Of a DNA stretch of 64,000 nucleotides, positions 1 through 10,433 are shown piece after piece. Where the stretch lies: assembly GCA_036873135.1 (NCBI GenBank), contig JAPTYO010000011.1, positions 3,890,298 through 3,954,297 of the forward strand, written 5' to 3'. Position numbers and translations under genes: made by a program. The notes below the pieces were generated by a model. That model did not search any database, was not told where the DNA came from, and saw nothing but the letters and a program-made list of their open reading frames with translations. The stretch's first letter is position 1. The number at the start of each line of letters is the position of its first letter. Origin of the DNA: Clarkia xantiana subsp. parviflora. Its lineage: Eukaryota > Streptophyta > Magnoliopsida > Myrtales > Onagraceae.

Positions 1-203
1 AGTAGGTGAAATTATATTGAAGTTCTTTACTTTTGGTTTCTTACCACAAATTTGTCCCATGTGTTACATACCTTAAACTGAAAAAAAAAAAAAAAAACAA
101 CAAAAATTAACAACAAAATCCATAGGATTGTGGTCATCTACTTATAATAGATATGATTTTTTCCTAATTTTCTCTCTTACCAAAATAAGACTAAATAAGA
201 CAC

Positions 204-211
204 TATATATA
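204..211 (+). promoter_or_regulatory. TATA box of peptide gene copy 1
   Basis: TATATATA lies 97 bases before the ATG. The same box is intact before copy 3 (14475-14482) and copy 4 (18053-18060) but altered before copy 2. Its position and conservation across the array support a core promoter role; this is inferred. Confidence 0.6.
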
Positions 212-300
212 CAGGCACAAAAATCATAGATTTAAAGACAACGAAATTTAGCCCAGGAACAAAATAATTAGCTAAAAATCAAAAGATCCAAACATCAACC

Positions 301-881
301 ATGAAACACTTAAGGACTATATTCTTTGTCGTTCTGCTTCTTTTCATCACCATGGGTACGTAATTCACAACGCAGACATTTGTTTCTTTTCATATTGTAA
401 TAATATCTTGTGTTATAATATTATATTTTTATTATTTAACATATTTACAGAGTTCTTGTCTTTATATAACAAGTAAAATGAGTTGCTACTATTTACAGAT
501 CTAGCTATGTAAATGAAAATGTCGGTACTACTATTTTTTTTATATAACGTCAATGATTCTCCGGATTTTTTTTAAAAAAAGTTATTATTATTATCCTACA
601 AGATTTGAAGAACTTGAATACGTATTAAAACATAACTCTTTTTGTCCTCCTAATAATTTCCTGCTTAACTGCATGCATTTTCAGGAAATAATGTGATATT
701 AAGAGGAGAAGCTGTAGAATGCACTAAAAGCATATTTTTTGAGGAATGTACTGAAAAGACCAAACCTGCATGTGATGCAGAGTGCAAGAAAGAATTTATG
801 AATTCCTGGGGGAATTGTATTGGGAAAGCATGTACGTGTCACGTTCCTCAGTGTGGCCCTCCTGCATCAGACACAAATTAA
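301..881 (+). CDS. Defensin-like secreted cysteine-rich peptide, copy 1
   Basis: Two exons, 301..355 and 685..881, joined by a 329 bp GT..AG intron in phase 1; 83 residues. Residues 1 to about 20 form a hydrophobic signal peptide beginning MKHLRTIFFVV. The mature part has eight cysteines at 31, 40, 48, 52, 63, 68, 70 and 75, spaced C-x8-C-x7-C-x3-C-x10-C-x4-C-x-C-x4-C. The CxxxC and CxC pair, plus a GxC near residue 61, match the cysteine-stabilised alpha/beta fold of plant defensin-like proteins. An intron at the end of the signal region is usual for that class. Such peptides act outside the cell in defence, pollen recognition or signalling; which applies here cannot be read from sequence. 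Copy 1 differs from its sisters at residues 4-5 (LR instead of FK) and has Met, not Arg, at 56. AATAAA-like signals follow the stop. Confidence 0.87.
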
Positions 882-1289
882 TAAATAAACTGAAATATAA
901 TACTTCATACATATTGTAATTTGCAAAATAATGACTATGTATTAGTGATTATGTAATCATATCGAATAAATCAGTGTCCTCTTTATGATAGTTGGTTATT
1001 TTTTTTTAAAAAAAAAAACTTGATTCCTAGCAAGAAAGCATCACCTGCATGATAGAAAAACGTTAATTCCATCTTTGCTAAAATGCTTAAATGTAAGGAA
1101 GGTTCAACATGAATCTCGACATTACCTTCATTAAGAAAAGGTATGCAGCTACGAGGAGATTCATGCAAGAACAAATACAAGTTATTTTTAGGACTAGACC
1201 CTCTCAGAGACAATCATTAGAAATAATTGAAATATAAATTAGCCATTTAACCTTGTGTAGCTACAAATACTTTCCTGCTAAATATGTTA

Positions 1290-1784
1290 TAAAATTTAGG
1301 TTTAAAATATTTTTTGGTACCACATGTTTGATCGATTTTCACATTTTGTACAATATGTTTTTCTAATACTTTTGGTGCAAATCATTTGGCACTTTGTAGA
1401 ATATTGGTGCATTCATTAGTTGATCGTTAAACGGCACGTGCAAATCACGTGACTTTCCCTATACTTTTGATTTTCTTCAAATTATTCTAGGGATATTGCA
1501 ATTGAGTCTAGTGGTTGATTTATAAACTTTTGGACTAAATTTGAAAAAAAAAAGTTACAGATGTATTAGATGGACTAAATTTAACAAATACAAAAGTATA
1601 GGGCAAGTCACATGACTTGCACGAGCCACTTTACGACCAAAATTAACGGTCAACGAACGGATAGACAAATAGTCTACAAAGTGCAAATGTTTTACACCAA
1701 AAGTATATTAGAAAAACATATTTTACTAAAAGGTAAAATTAGTTAAATACGTGGTACCAAAAGACTCTTTAAACCTGAAATTTA
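1290..1784. mobile_element. MULE-type inverted-repeat element in unit 1
   Basis: The left arm from 1299 (GGTTTAAA, then TTTGGTACCAC) returns as its reverse complement ending at 1775. The arms are roughly 200 bp and imperfect around an AT-rich centre. The flanking 9-mers TAAAATTTA (1290-1298) and TGAAATTTA (1776-1784) match at 8 of 9 positions, which fits the 9 bp duplication of Mutator-like elements. There is no transposase. The same insertion is present in units 2 and 3. Confidence 0.7.
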
Positions 1785-1995
1785 AACCCCCTTTATCAAA
1801 TTTAGGTTTCAATTATTTCATATATAACCCTGGCAACCTTGATACTCATCATCTATCCCCAGATCTCTATCTCATATATTCCCTCTGACTCATGCATGAG
1901 TATTTTCCATGTGGTACAGATTTAGTTTAACGCTCCGAAAACACAAAGTTGAAATGAGGCAATTTAAACTTTTATGTTGGAACTCTTTTTACATA

Positions 1996-4900
1996 CTAGG
2001 TGTCAGCGTATGCGTTGCACGCGCAATCGTTATTTTTTCCGTAGTTCAATTTTAAAGAAGAATTATAAGCTGATGAAGATTGATAAACATTTATATTTGG
2101 GAAAATGTAAAAGAACGGTAAACTATTTTAATAAACGATAATGTTTTAAAATATAACAAATATGAAAGAGAAGTTATAATATTTATAATATTATATTTAT
2201 GTTAGAAGTATAACATAACGATGAAATTTTTTTCTTAAAAAATGAATGTGCTAAAGATATAAAAAATTTTAACAATGACTATTTCAATACTAAAATATTG
2301 AACATAACAATAAGTCATGACAATGTAACTATGTACGAGTGCATGCATTTGCATACACGAGGTGACCTCGCTTATGAACATTGTGTGTAAAATATAATTT
2401 TTTGGGCGTTAACCATAATCTATATATAAAACACCTGTGAATATAACTTAATTAATAAAATTTCAAATATAATATAGTAAGATTTAAACAATTTCATGAC
2501 AAAAGAGCCAAGTTTTTATAAGATCGATCCAAAACCACTACATAACTCAAATAATAAAATAAGCTCAATCATTGTCTGATCTTTGAGGATGATCACATAG
2601 GTAAGTTGAAAACCTGTCAAATAATAAATGTTTTCATAATTTTGCACAAGAAGAGTAGCAAGTATATATATGAATTTACCTCTCTATATATCATGCATTC
2701 GACTCTCATTATGGCAAAAATTCAGCATTTGCATATCTGTTCATCTTGTATAAATCTTTCAAATTTTTGTTGGGTAAATTTTGCTCTCCTTTCTCCCAAA
2801 TGCATTAAACTAAACACGGGTACCGAACAATAATCGTCCATAGTTTGCCCACAAAAGGAAACAACCATTTTTGCGAACTTTTCATTCCCCTCCTTTACTT
2901 GGATGCTAAGGTTACAAATAATACAGGTCCTTATTATAAATAATAGTACCTCCTTTAATAATCTTCTAAAGCTAGAATAAATTTAATGATGACACATAGT
3001 TTCGAGCGGATGAAAATATTATTACAATACTACTGTCTAAGGCTCTAAGCTTTCTTCACTATTGGAGGTTGGATTTTTTCTATTATTTGCTAACTTGGAC
3101 ACTATCCACGACATCAGTTGTACAAGGCATCAAAATCTGATGCACTTGCCGCCTAGAGCATGTAGAAACTAAATTTCTTAGTTTTGAGCGGGACAAAACA
3201 AACAACCATCTATCTAATCTAGAAGGTCATTTATGACCCAAGGAAAGTAATAATTTATTAAAAAATGTTGGAGAACAAGGATCATCAGTATTAGATAGGG
3301 CTGAGCAGGAAAACCCGAAAGCCCGACAAATCCGTCCCGAGCCCGTCCCGAAAAGCCCGGTCCCGAATAGACCCGAGCCCGAGCGGGCGGGACTTTTATT
3401 TTCAATTCGGGCTCGGGCTTTTGTGCCAAAATCCCGAAAAGCCCGAGCCCGTCCCGAATTTTTTTATACTATATAAATATATATATATTCCCCACTAACT
3501 ATAGTTAGTATCTAACTATCTAGTTAGTTGCCATCTTAACTATCTAGTGGGTATAACTAGTTACTATACATTATACAATATCTAACCATCTTCCTCCATG
3601 TTTGAATTTTTTTTTTTTTATATAATTTTTTTCATATTTTTTTGTTAAAATTCGGGCTAGCCCGAGCTCAAGCCCGAGTCCCGAAGTCCCGGCTCGGGCT
3701 CGGGCTAAAAATTAGTGTCCCGAAAATTTCGGGCTCGGGCTCAGGTAAAAGCCCGCCCGTCCCGGCCCGAGCTCACCCCTAGTATTAGATACACACTCAA
3801 CCATTGATGCATTGCCTCCTCTTTCCTAAGAAAGAAAATAGTCTTAACCTATTTATATGAGGAAAAAATAATAAAAAATAAAAAGAATTATTGCAGCAAT
3901 AATATTAAAAAGAACTTTTTCACTCATATTCGGTGGTAATACTAATATCTGAATGCAAGTTATTTAAAGTCCATAACCTAGCAAATTTGGATTTGTGGAG
4001 ATAAAATTAGTTAATATGGAAAAGTTTAAGGAGCATAAAAAAAGAAAACCTTTAGAGAATATATATAGCACGGATGACCTTTGCTAGCTAGAGAGGATAC
4101 AGTGGTACACCCACTGCATATATTCGACAAAAGAAACAAGAAGGTAAGATTTTTATTTTTTTTTGGGACCCAACAAGAAGCTAAGATAATACTAAAATTT
4201 ATAACAATTGGACTTACTAAGAGAAAATGAGAAATCAAAGAGTCGTTTTATGGATATGTTGGGTGCAGGTTGTAGGTCAAACACCAAGTAATTAAGTGAA
4301 AATCAATAGAAAGAATTCTTTAGTTAAATGATTTCTCAAAGAAACTATCTAGATATATACTGACCGGATGTTCAACGGAATATGGTTGACCCTAGCTAGT
4401 GCGGTAAAATCCAACAAAAATCATGTTTTTCCATAGGTTGATTATCGATTCACGGCTGCAACAACCTGATGTAAAGAGTGAATTAAACCGAAAATCGATG
4501 TAAATTACCAAGAATGAATAGATGAAGATGAACCGGTATCGAAATTTGAATGACAGTCATAATTGTCTACGGGTAGGGTTTAGCGATTCTTCTAGGAGTG
4601 GGTGGATGGGGTTAGTGTTGATTAATTTCGGCTAATGTACGGTATTGCAGTAGAATTGTAGCAGTTTTCGAGATTCTTAGTATGTCGATGGCGGGACCGT
4701 GTAGATGAAGCAGCGGTGGACCTTGGGTTGACACCCGATGAAACATTTTGCGAGTGTCGGCATTCAAACTGCAAAAAGTAAAGCCATCGTGATTATACGT
4801 GTCAGATCTGCAACCTCCAGTCAAAGAAAGTTCACTAAGAGAGAACCGAACTTACAGTAGAACAAAAAAGATTGTACATGAGCCATGATGGTTGGGAAAT

Positions 4901-5133
4901 TATTCGTCTGTTGCCTATTTCTTTTGGCGAAAGGTTACGTCTTTAAGCGAATGGTTGTGTCCGGTGCCACCACTATGGATGCCATGGAATAGAGGAAGAG
5001 AGACAGGGTGGGTTTGTCCGTTGTACGATTGGTAGTACCCAGTTTGTGTTGTAGTTTTTTTCACATGAAATGGTAAACATTGTGTCTTTTCAGTGTGAGG
5101 ACACCTCCAACTTTTAAATAGGTGATAGATAGA
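1996..5133 (-). mobile_element. Helitron 1, non-autonomous, minus strand
   Basis: Unit 2 runs uninterrupted across this point (near 8693), while unit 1 is split by 3138 bp, so the boundaries come from comparison. Read on the minus strand the insert begins TCTATCTATCTATC (5133 downward) and ends GCTGACACCTAG (at 1996), with a GC-rich imperfect hairpin just before the end. It sits exactly between host A (1995) and T (5134) with no target duplication. TC start, CTRR end, A/T target and no duplication are the defining marks of Helitrons. I see no Rep/helicase reading frame, so it is non-autonomous. It contains a nested hAT element (3296-3781). The rest is AT-rich; a stretch around 4600-4900 has higher complexity but I do not recognise it. 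Confidence 0.85.
3296..3781. mobile_element. Non-autonomous hAT element nested in Helitron 1
   Basis: A 486 bp element with terminal inverted repeats TAGGGCTGAGC (left) and TAGGGGTGAGC (right, reverse complement), flanked by a perfect 8 bp duplication GTATTAGA at 3288-3295 and 3782-3789. Both subterminal regions are packed with GCCCGA and CGGGCT words; the centre is AT-rich. It has no coding capacity. Eight-base duplications and TAGGG ends are typical of hAT elements. Confidence 0.88.
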
Positions 5134-5861
5134 TATATAGAGCGAAGAATACTTGATGAAGGTTAAAATAACTTGTTCACGTCTACAGTGCATAAAACTT
5201 GACAGGGAACCATGGAATAAACCGAACATAATTAGTTCTTGCTTTAGTTGCAAACGTTGTAAGATGCCAACTAGACACATTATAAATGACTAATTTATAA
5301 TTTTAATCAACATATTAGTGATAAATTTTGTTCGTATAATAATATTACCATTAGCCAAGCTTTTAAGTTCATGACAATATTGGAAAACAAAAATTTCATT
5401 AAAAAAACTTATGCATCGGTCACATGTTGTAATAAGTAATACCGAAACTTGTTGATTTGATTTATAGATAAATCACGACACGATCCATGGAAAAAATCTA
5501 TTGGTATTGCTCGTTACACAAAACCATATTGTCAATTAATTATGACTTTTTTCGTTTAGTTTACAAGATAGATCGCCTACGCAATTTCGAGTTGGGATAC
5601 TAAGAATTAGCAGGTATCTCGAGTGAGATTCTAACTACGTTCAACCAACTTTTTTTGTTTAAGATAATAACCGTTCAATTACAAATCGCTATCCGAACAT
5701 TGATTTTTTCAAAATTGGTTACCCGAACTTTCAAATTTCAAGTAAATTGCTACCTATGAATCAATTCATTTCAAATTGGACAACAAATGATCATTTTCCA
5801 CTCACGTGGGGGCTTTTCATGTGTACGCGACATCTCATTATTCACTGATTTTAGACCATCT

Positions 5862-6600
5862 CAGAAGAAATTTGAAAAATAACTATAAGTAGAGATTTTA
5901 ATTACGAGTCCAACGCTGCGAACGGTGCCATGATTCGACATCTGGGTTGCACACACACCTCGTTCAAAGTTAGACGGGCGTGTGAACTTCATCTTCAAAC
6001 TAGGGCCAGAATTTAAAGATTGCAGAGCTGGCTTTGAAGTCATGTTTCTCAGTCATCCGAGTTCGGTTTTGGGTGTTATTAGTGTCTTTTGAATGCCCTT
6101 ACAATGAACTATAAGGTGATGGATTATTATTTTTGAAGTAATCAGTTAAAACGCGACTTTTATGGCTTCAACGTTTACGGTTGAACAAAGTTTCTGAAAC
6201 TTCAAAGCTCGATATCTAGCAAACGACACGATGGAATTCGGTTTCATAACTTGTGTTAGGTTAATTAGGTCTCCATGAGTCTAATCAGTGCCAGAAACAA
6301 GAATAAAACATCCAAACCAGAATCCACCGTTAACAACATCCAAGATTTCTCTCTCTAGGGCAAATAGTAACAAAGGGATATAAAGATAAGAATGACTGTT
6401 TCTAGCATCCTCCTTTAGTAGGTAGTAACAACTGAGACAATTCCTTAGGCCATAGCATGTCAACTTGATCGGTTTTGGCCACTCCTTTTTAAGCTCTTCG
6501 AAACCTCGACTACGTTCTTCATCTGTTTCTATGCAAGGTTTGTGTTTGGGTGTTCCGTGAGGAGGAAGCGAAACTAACCGGCTGGGTTTTTAACTATATC
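5862..6600. repeat. LTR-derived segment in unit 1
   Basis: This stretch is clearly related, at roughly 70% by eye, to 48990-49500 inside the solo LTR at 47438-49884. Shared blocks include TTTTAATTACGAG versus TTTCAATTACGAG, CAACTTCATCTTCAA versus GAACTTCATCTTCAA, and CGGTTTTGGGTGTTATT. It therefore looks like an old gypsy LTR fragment caught in the array unit and amplified with the gene. Its equivalents are in units 2 and 3. Confidence 0.7.
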
Positions 6601-6886
6601 ATCTCTGTTAGGGTTTTGGACTTAAACCCAACTTCCATAGTAGGTTAAAAAAAAAAAAAAACTGTTTTGCCATTGACTTTTGTTAGTACGTGAAAATATC
6701 CTGAAGTTCTTTACTTGTGGTTTCTTACCAAATTTGTCCCATGTATTACATACCTTAAACTGAAAAAAAATAAAAAAAAATAAAAAATTAACAACAAAAT
6801 CCATAGGATTGTAATCATCTAATTATAATAGATATGATTTGTTTCCTAATTTTTTCTCTTACCAAAAAAAAGACTAAATAAGACAC

Positions 6887-6894
6887 TATACATA
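6887..6894 (+). promoter_or_regulatory. Altered TATA box of copy 2
   Basis: TATACATA replaces the TATATATA found at the same place in the other three copies. It lies 96 bases before the ATG of the frameshifted copy. One T-to-C change weakens the match to a TATA box, so promoter and coding sequence may be decaying together. Confidence 0.45.
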
Positions 6895-6982
6895 CAGGCA
6901 CAAAAATCTTAGATTTAAGGACAATGACATTTAGCCTAGGAACAAAATAATTAGCGAAAAATCAAAAGATCCAACATCAACC

Positions 6983-7568
6983 ATGAAACACTTCAAGACT
7001 ATATTCTTTGTCGTTCTGCTTCTTTTCATCACCATGGGTACGTAATTGACAACGCGGACATTTGTTTCTTTTCATATTGTAATAATATCTTGTGTTATAA
7101 TATTATATATTTATTATTTAACATATTTACAGAGTTCTCGTCTTTATATAACAAGTAAAATGAGTTGCTACTATTTACAGATCTAGCTATGTAAATGAAA
7201 ATGTCGGTACTATTATTTTTTTTCATATAACGTTAATGATTCTCCGGAATTTTTTTTAAAAAAAAGTTATTATCATTATCCTACAAGATTTGAAGAACTT
7301 GAATACGTATTAAAACATAACTTTTTTTTGTCCTCCTAATAATTACCTGCTTAACTGCATGCATTTTCAGGAAATAATGTGATATTAAGAGGAGAAGCTG
7401 TGGAATGCACTAAAAGCATATTTTTTTGAGGAATGTACTGAAAAGACCAAACCTGCATGTGATGCAGAGTGCAAGAAAGAATTTAGGAATTCCTGGGGGA
7501 GTTGTATTGGGAAAGCATGTACGTGTCACATTCCTCAGTGTGGCCCTCCTGCATCAGACACAAATTAA
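6983..7568 (+). pseudogene. Defensin-like peptide gene copy 2, frameshifted
   Basis: The layout is that of the intact copies: exon 1 at 6983..7037, intron 7038..7370, exon 2 at 7371..7568. In exon 2 the T run after GCATA has seven T instead of six, which shifts the frame and puts TGA directly after the second Phe. The predicted product ends after 37 residues, with only the first cysteine present, so no folded peptide is expected. Downstream codons in the old frame remain close to the other copies (one Val-to-Ile change before the last cysteine), so the break is recent. A sequencing error in the homopolymer is the alternative. Confidence 0.82.
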
Positions 7569-7985
7569 TAAATAAACTGAAGTATAATACTTCGTACGTA
7601 TTGTAATTTGCAAAATAATGACCATGTATTAGTGATTATGTGATCATATCGAATAAATCAGTGTCCTATTTATGATAGTTGGTTATTTTGTTTTTTTTTT
7701 TTTTTAAAAAAAAACTTGATTCCTAGCAAGAAAGCATCACCAGCATGATAGAAAAACGTTAATTCCATCTTTGCTAAAATACTTAAATGTAAGGAATGTT
7801 CAACATGAATCTCGACATTACCTTCATTAAGAAAAGGTATGCAGCTACGAGGAGATTCATGTAAGAACAAATACAATTTTTTTTTAGGACTAGACCCTCT
7901 CAGAGACAATCATTAGAAATAATTGAAACATAAATTAGCCATTTAACCTTGTGTAGCTACAAATACTTTCATGCTAAATATGCTA

Positions 7986-8482
7986 TAAAATTTGGGTTTA
8001 AAATATCTTTTGGTACCACATGTTTTATCGATTTTCACATTTTGTACAATATGTTTTTCTAATACTTTTGGTGCAAATCATTTGGCACTTTGTAGAATAT
8101 TGGTGCATTCATTAGTTGATTGTTAAACGGCACGTGCAAATCACGTGACTTTCCCTATAGTTTTGATTTTCTTCAATTTATTCTAGGGATATTGCAATTG
8201 AGTCTAGTGGTTGATTTCGAAACTTTTGGACTAAATGTGAACAAAAAAAAAATTACAGATGTATTAGTTGGACTTAATTTAACAAATAAAAAAGTATAGG
8301 GCAAGTCACATGACTTGCACTAGCCACTTTACGACCAAAATTAACGGTCAACAAACGGATAGACAAATAGTCTACAAAGTGCAAATGTTTTACACCAAAA
8401 GTATATTAGAAAAACATATTTTACTAAAAGGTAAAATTAGTTAAATTCGTGGTACCAAAAGACTCTTTAACCCTGAAATTTA
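7986..8482. mobile_element. MULE-type inverted-repeat element in unit 2
   Basis: The orthologous copy of the unit 1 insertion, with element ends at 7995 and 8473 and the same flanks. It shares the insertion site with units 1 and 3, so it was present before the array was duplicated. Confidence 0.68.
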
Positions 8483-9423
8483 AACCCACTTTATCAAATT
8501 TAGGTTCAAATTATTATATATAAAACCCTGGCAACCTTGATACTCATCATCTATCCCCAGATCTCTATCTCATATATTTCCTCTGACTCATGCATGAGTA
8601 TTTTCCATGTGGTACAGATTTAGTTTAACGCTCCAAAAACACAAAGTTGAAATGAGGCAATTTAAACTTTTATGTTGGAACTCTTCTTTACATATATATG
8701 GAACGAAGAATACTTGATGAAGGTTAAAATAACTTGTTCGCATCTACAGTGCATAAAATTTGACAGGGAACCATGCAATAAACCGAACTTAATTAGTTCT
8801 TGCTTTAGTTGCAAACGTTGTAAGATGTCAACTAGACACATTATAAATGACTAATTTATAATTTTAATAAACATATGAGTGATAAATTTTGTTCGTATGA
8901 TAATATTCCCATTAGCCAAGCTTTTACGTTCATGACAATATTGGCAAACAAAAATTTCATTAAAAAAAACTTATGCATCAGTCACCAGTTGTAATAAGTA
9001 ATACCGAAACTTGTGGATTTTATTTATAGATAAATCACGACACGATCCATGGAAAAAATCTATTGGTCTTGCTCGTTACACCAAACCATATTGTCAATTA
9101 ATTATGACTTTTTTCGTTTAGTTTACAAGATAGATCGCCTACGCAATTTCGAGTTGAGATAATAAGAATTAGCAGGTATCTCGAGTGAGATTCTAACTAC
9201 GTTCAACCAACTTTTTTTGTTTAAGATAATAACCGTTCAATTACAAATCGCTATCCGAACATTGATTTTTTCAAAATTGGTTACCCAAACTTTCAAATTT
9301 CAAGTAAATTGCTACCTATTAATCAATTCATTTCAGATTGGACAACAAATGATCATTTTCCACTCACGTGGGGGCTTTTCATGTGTACGCGACATCTCAT
9401 TATTCACTGATTTTAGACCATCT

Positions 9424-10185
9424 CAGAAGAAATCTGAAAAATAACTATAAGTAGAGATTTTAATTACGAGTTCGACGCTGCGAACGGTGCTATGATACGA
9501 CATCTGGGTTGCACAAACACCTCGTTCAAAGTTGGACGGGCGTGTGAATTTCATCTTCAAACTAGGGCCAGAATTTAAAGATTGCAGAGCTGGCTTTGAG
9601 GTCATGTTTCTCAGTCATCCGAGTTAGGTTTTGGGTGTTATTGGTGTATTTTGAATTCCCTTACAATGAAATATAAGGTGCTGGATTATTATTTTTGAAG
9701 TAATCAGTTAAAACACGGCTTTTATGACTTCAACGTTTACGGTTGAACAAAGTTTCTAAAACTTCAAAGCTCGATATCTAACAAACGACACGAATGAATT
9801 CGGTTTCATAACTTGTGTTAGGTTAGTTAGGTATCCATGAGTCTAATCAGTGCCAGAAACAAGAATAAAACATCCAAACCAGAATCCACCGTTAACAACA
9901 TCCAAGATTTCTCTCTCTAGAGCAAATAGTAACAAAGGAATATAAAGATAAGAATTACTGAGTATTACCTTGTTTCTAGCATCCTCCTTTAGTAGGTAGT
10001 AACAACTGAGACGATTCCTTAGGCCATATCATGTCAACTTGATCGGTTTCTGCCACTCCTTTTTAAGCTCTTCGAAACCTCGACTACGTTCTTCATCTGT
10101 TGCTATGCAAGGTTTGTGTTGGGGTGTTCCGTGAGGAGGAAGCGAAACTAACCAGCTGGGTTTTGAACTATATCATCTCTGTTAG
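9424..10185. repeat. LTR-derived segment in unit 2
   Basis: Same segment as 5862-6600, with the same similarity to the solo LTR near 49000-49500. It runs to within about 45 bases of the left end of Helitron 2. Confidence 0.68.
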
Positions 10186-10433
10186 GGTTTTGGACTTAAA
10201 CCCAACTTCCATAGTAGGTTAAAGATAAATCTATATATATAATAACTCAGGAGGAGAGATAGATGTTTAATTTGAGTGCGCCACGTCATCATTTAAGTCT
10301 AAGCTAAGTGCGCCACGTAAGCAATTATCTATCTATATCATTCTCTCCATAATAAATGGTGGGTGTAGGTTAAAGAATTTGAATAATGGGCCCGGGGCTT
10401 AGATCCAATGTTTTTTTTAATCGCTCGACACAA

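Larger units (their letters stand above)
1..6660 (+). repeat. Peptide-array unit 1 (contains Helitron 1)
   Basis: First visible unit of a tandem array. The window opens inside it, so the array may extend upstream. After removal of the 3138 bp Helitron it is about 3.52 kb, matching unit 3 (3.59 kb) in order: AT-rich promoter, two-exon peptide gene, 3' flank, inverted-repeat element, a spacer and an LTR-derived segment. The boundary is marked by the recurring text TGCCATTGACTTTTGTTAGT or a close variant, seen near 6665, 14260 and 17848. Confidence 0.85.

Noticed and set aside
983..1213. Minus-strand frame in the 3' flank of peptide copies 1 to 3 (starting MSLRGSSPKN in unit 1)
   Set aside because: The N-terminal residues recur because the units are duplicates, but the frame length varies with poly-A tracts and one copy is shortened; there is no sign of coding constraint.
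4612..4824. Possible captured gene fragment in Helitron 1
   Set aside because: A 70-codon frame of good complexity, but no recognisable domain and no splice partners; not reported as a gene.
5861..6043. Minus-strand 60-codon frame repeated in units 1, 2 and 3
   Set aside because: It lies in the LTR-derived segment. Conservation reflects recent duplication, not selection.
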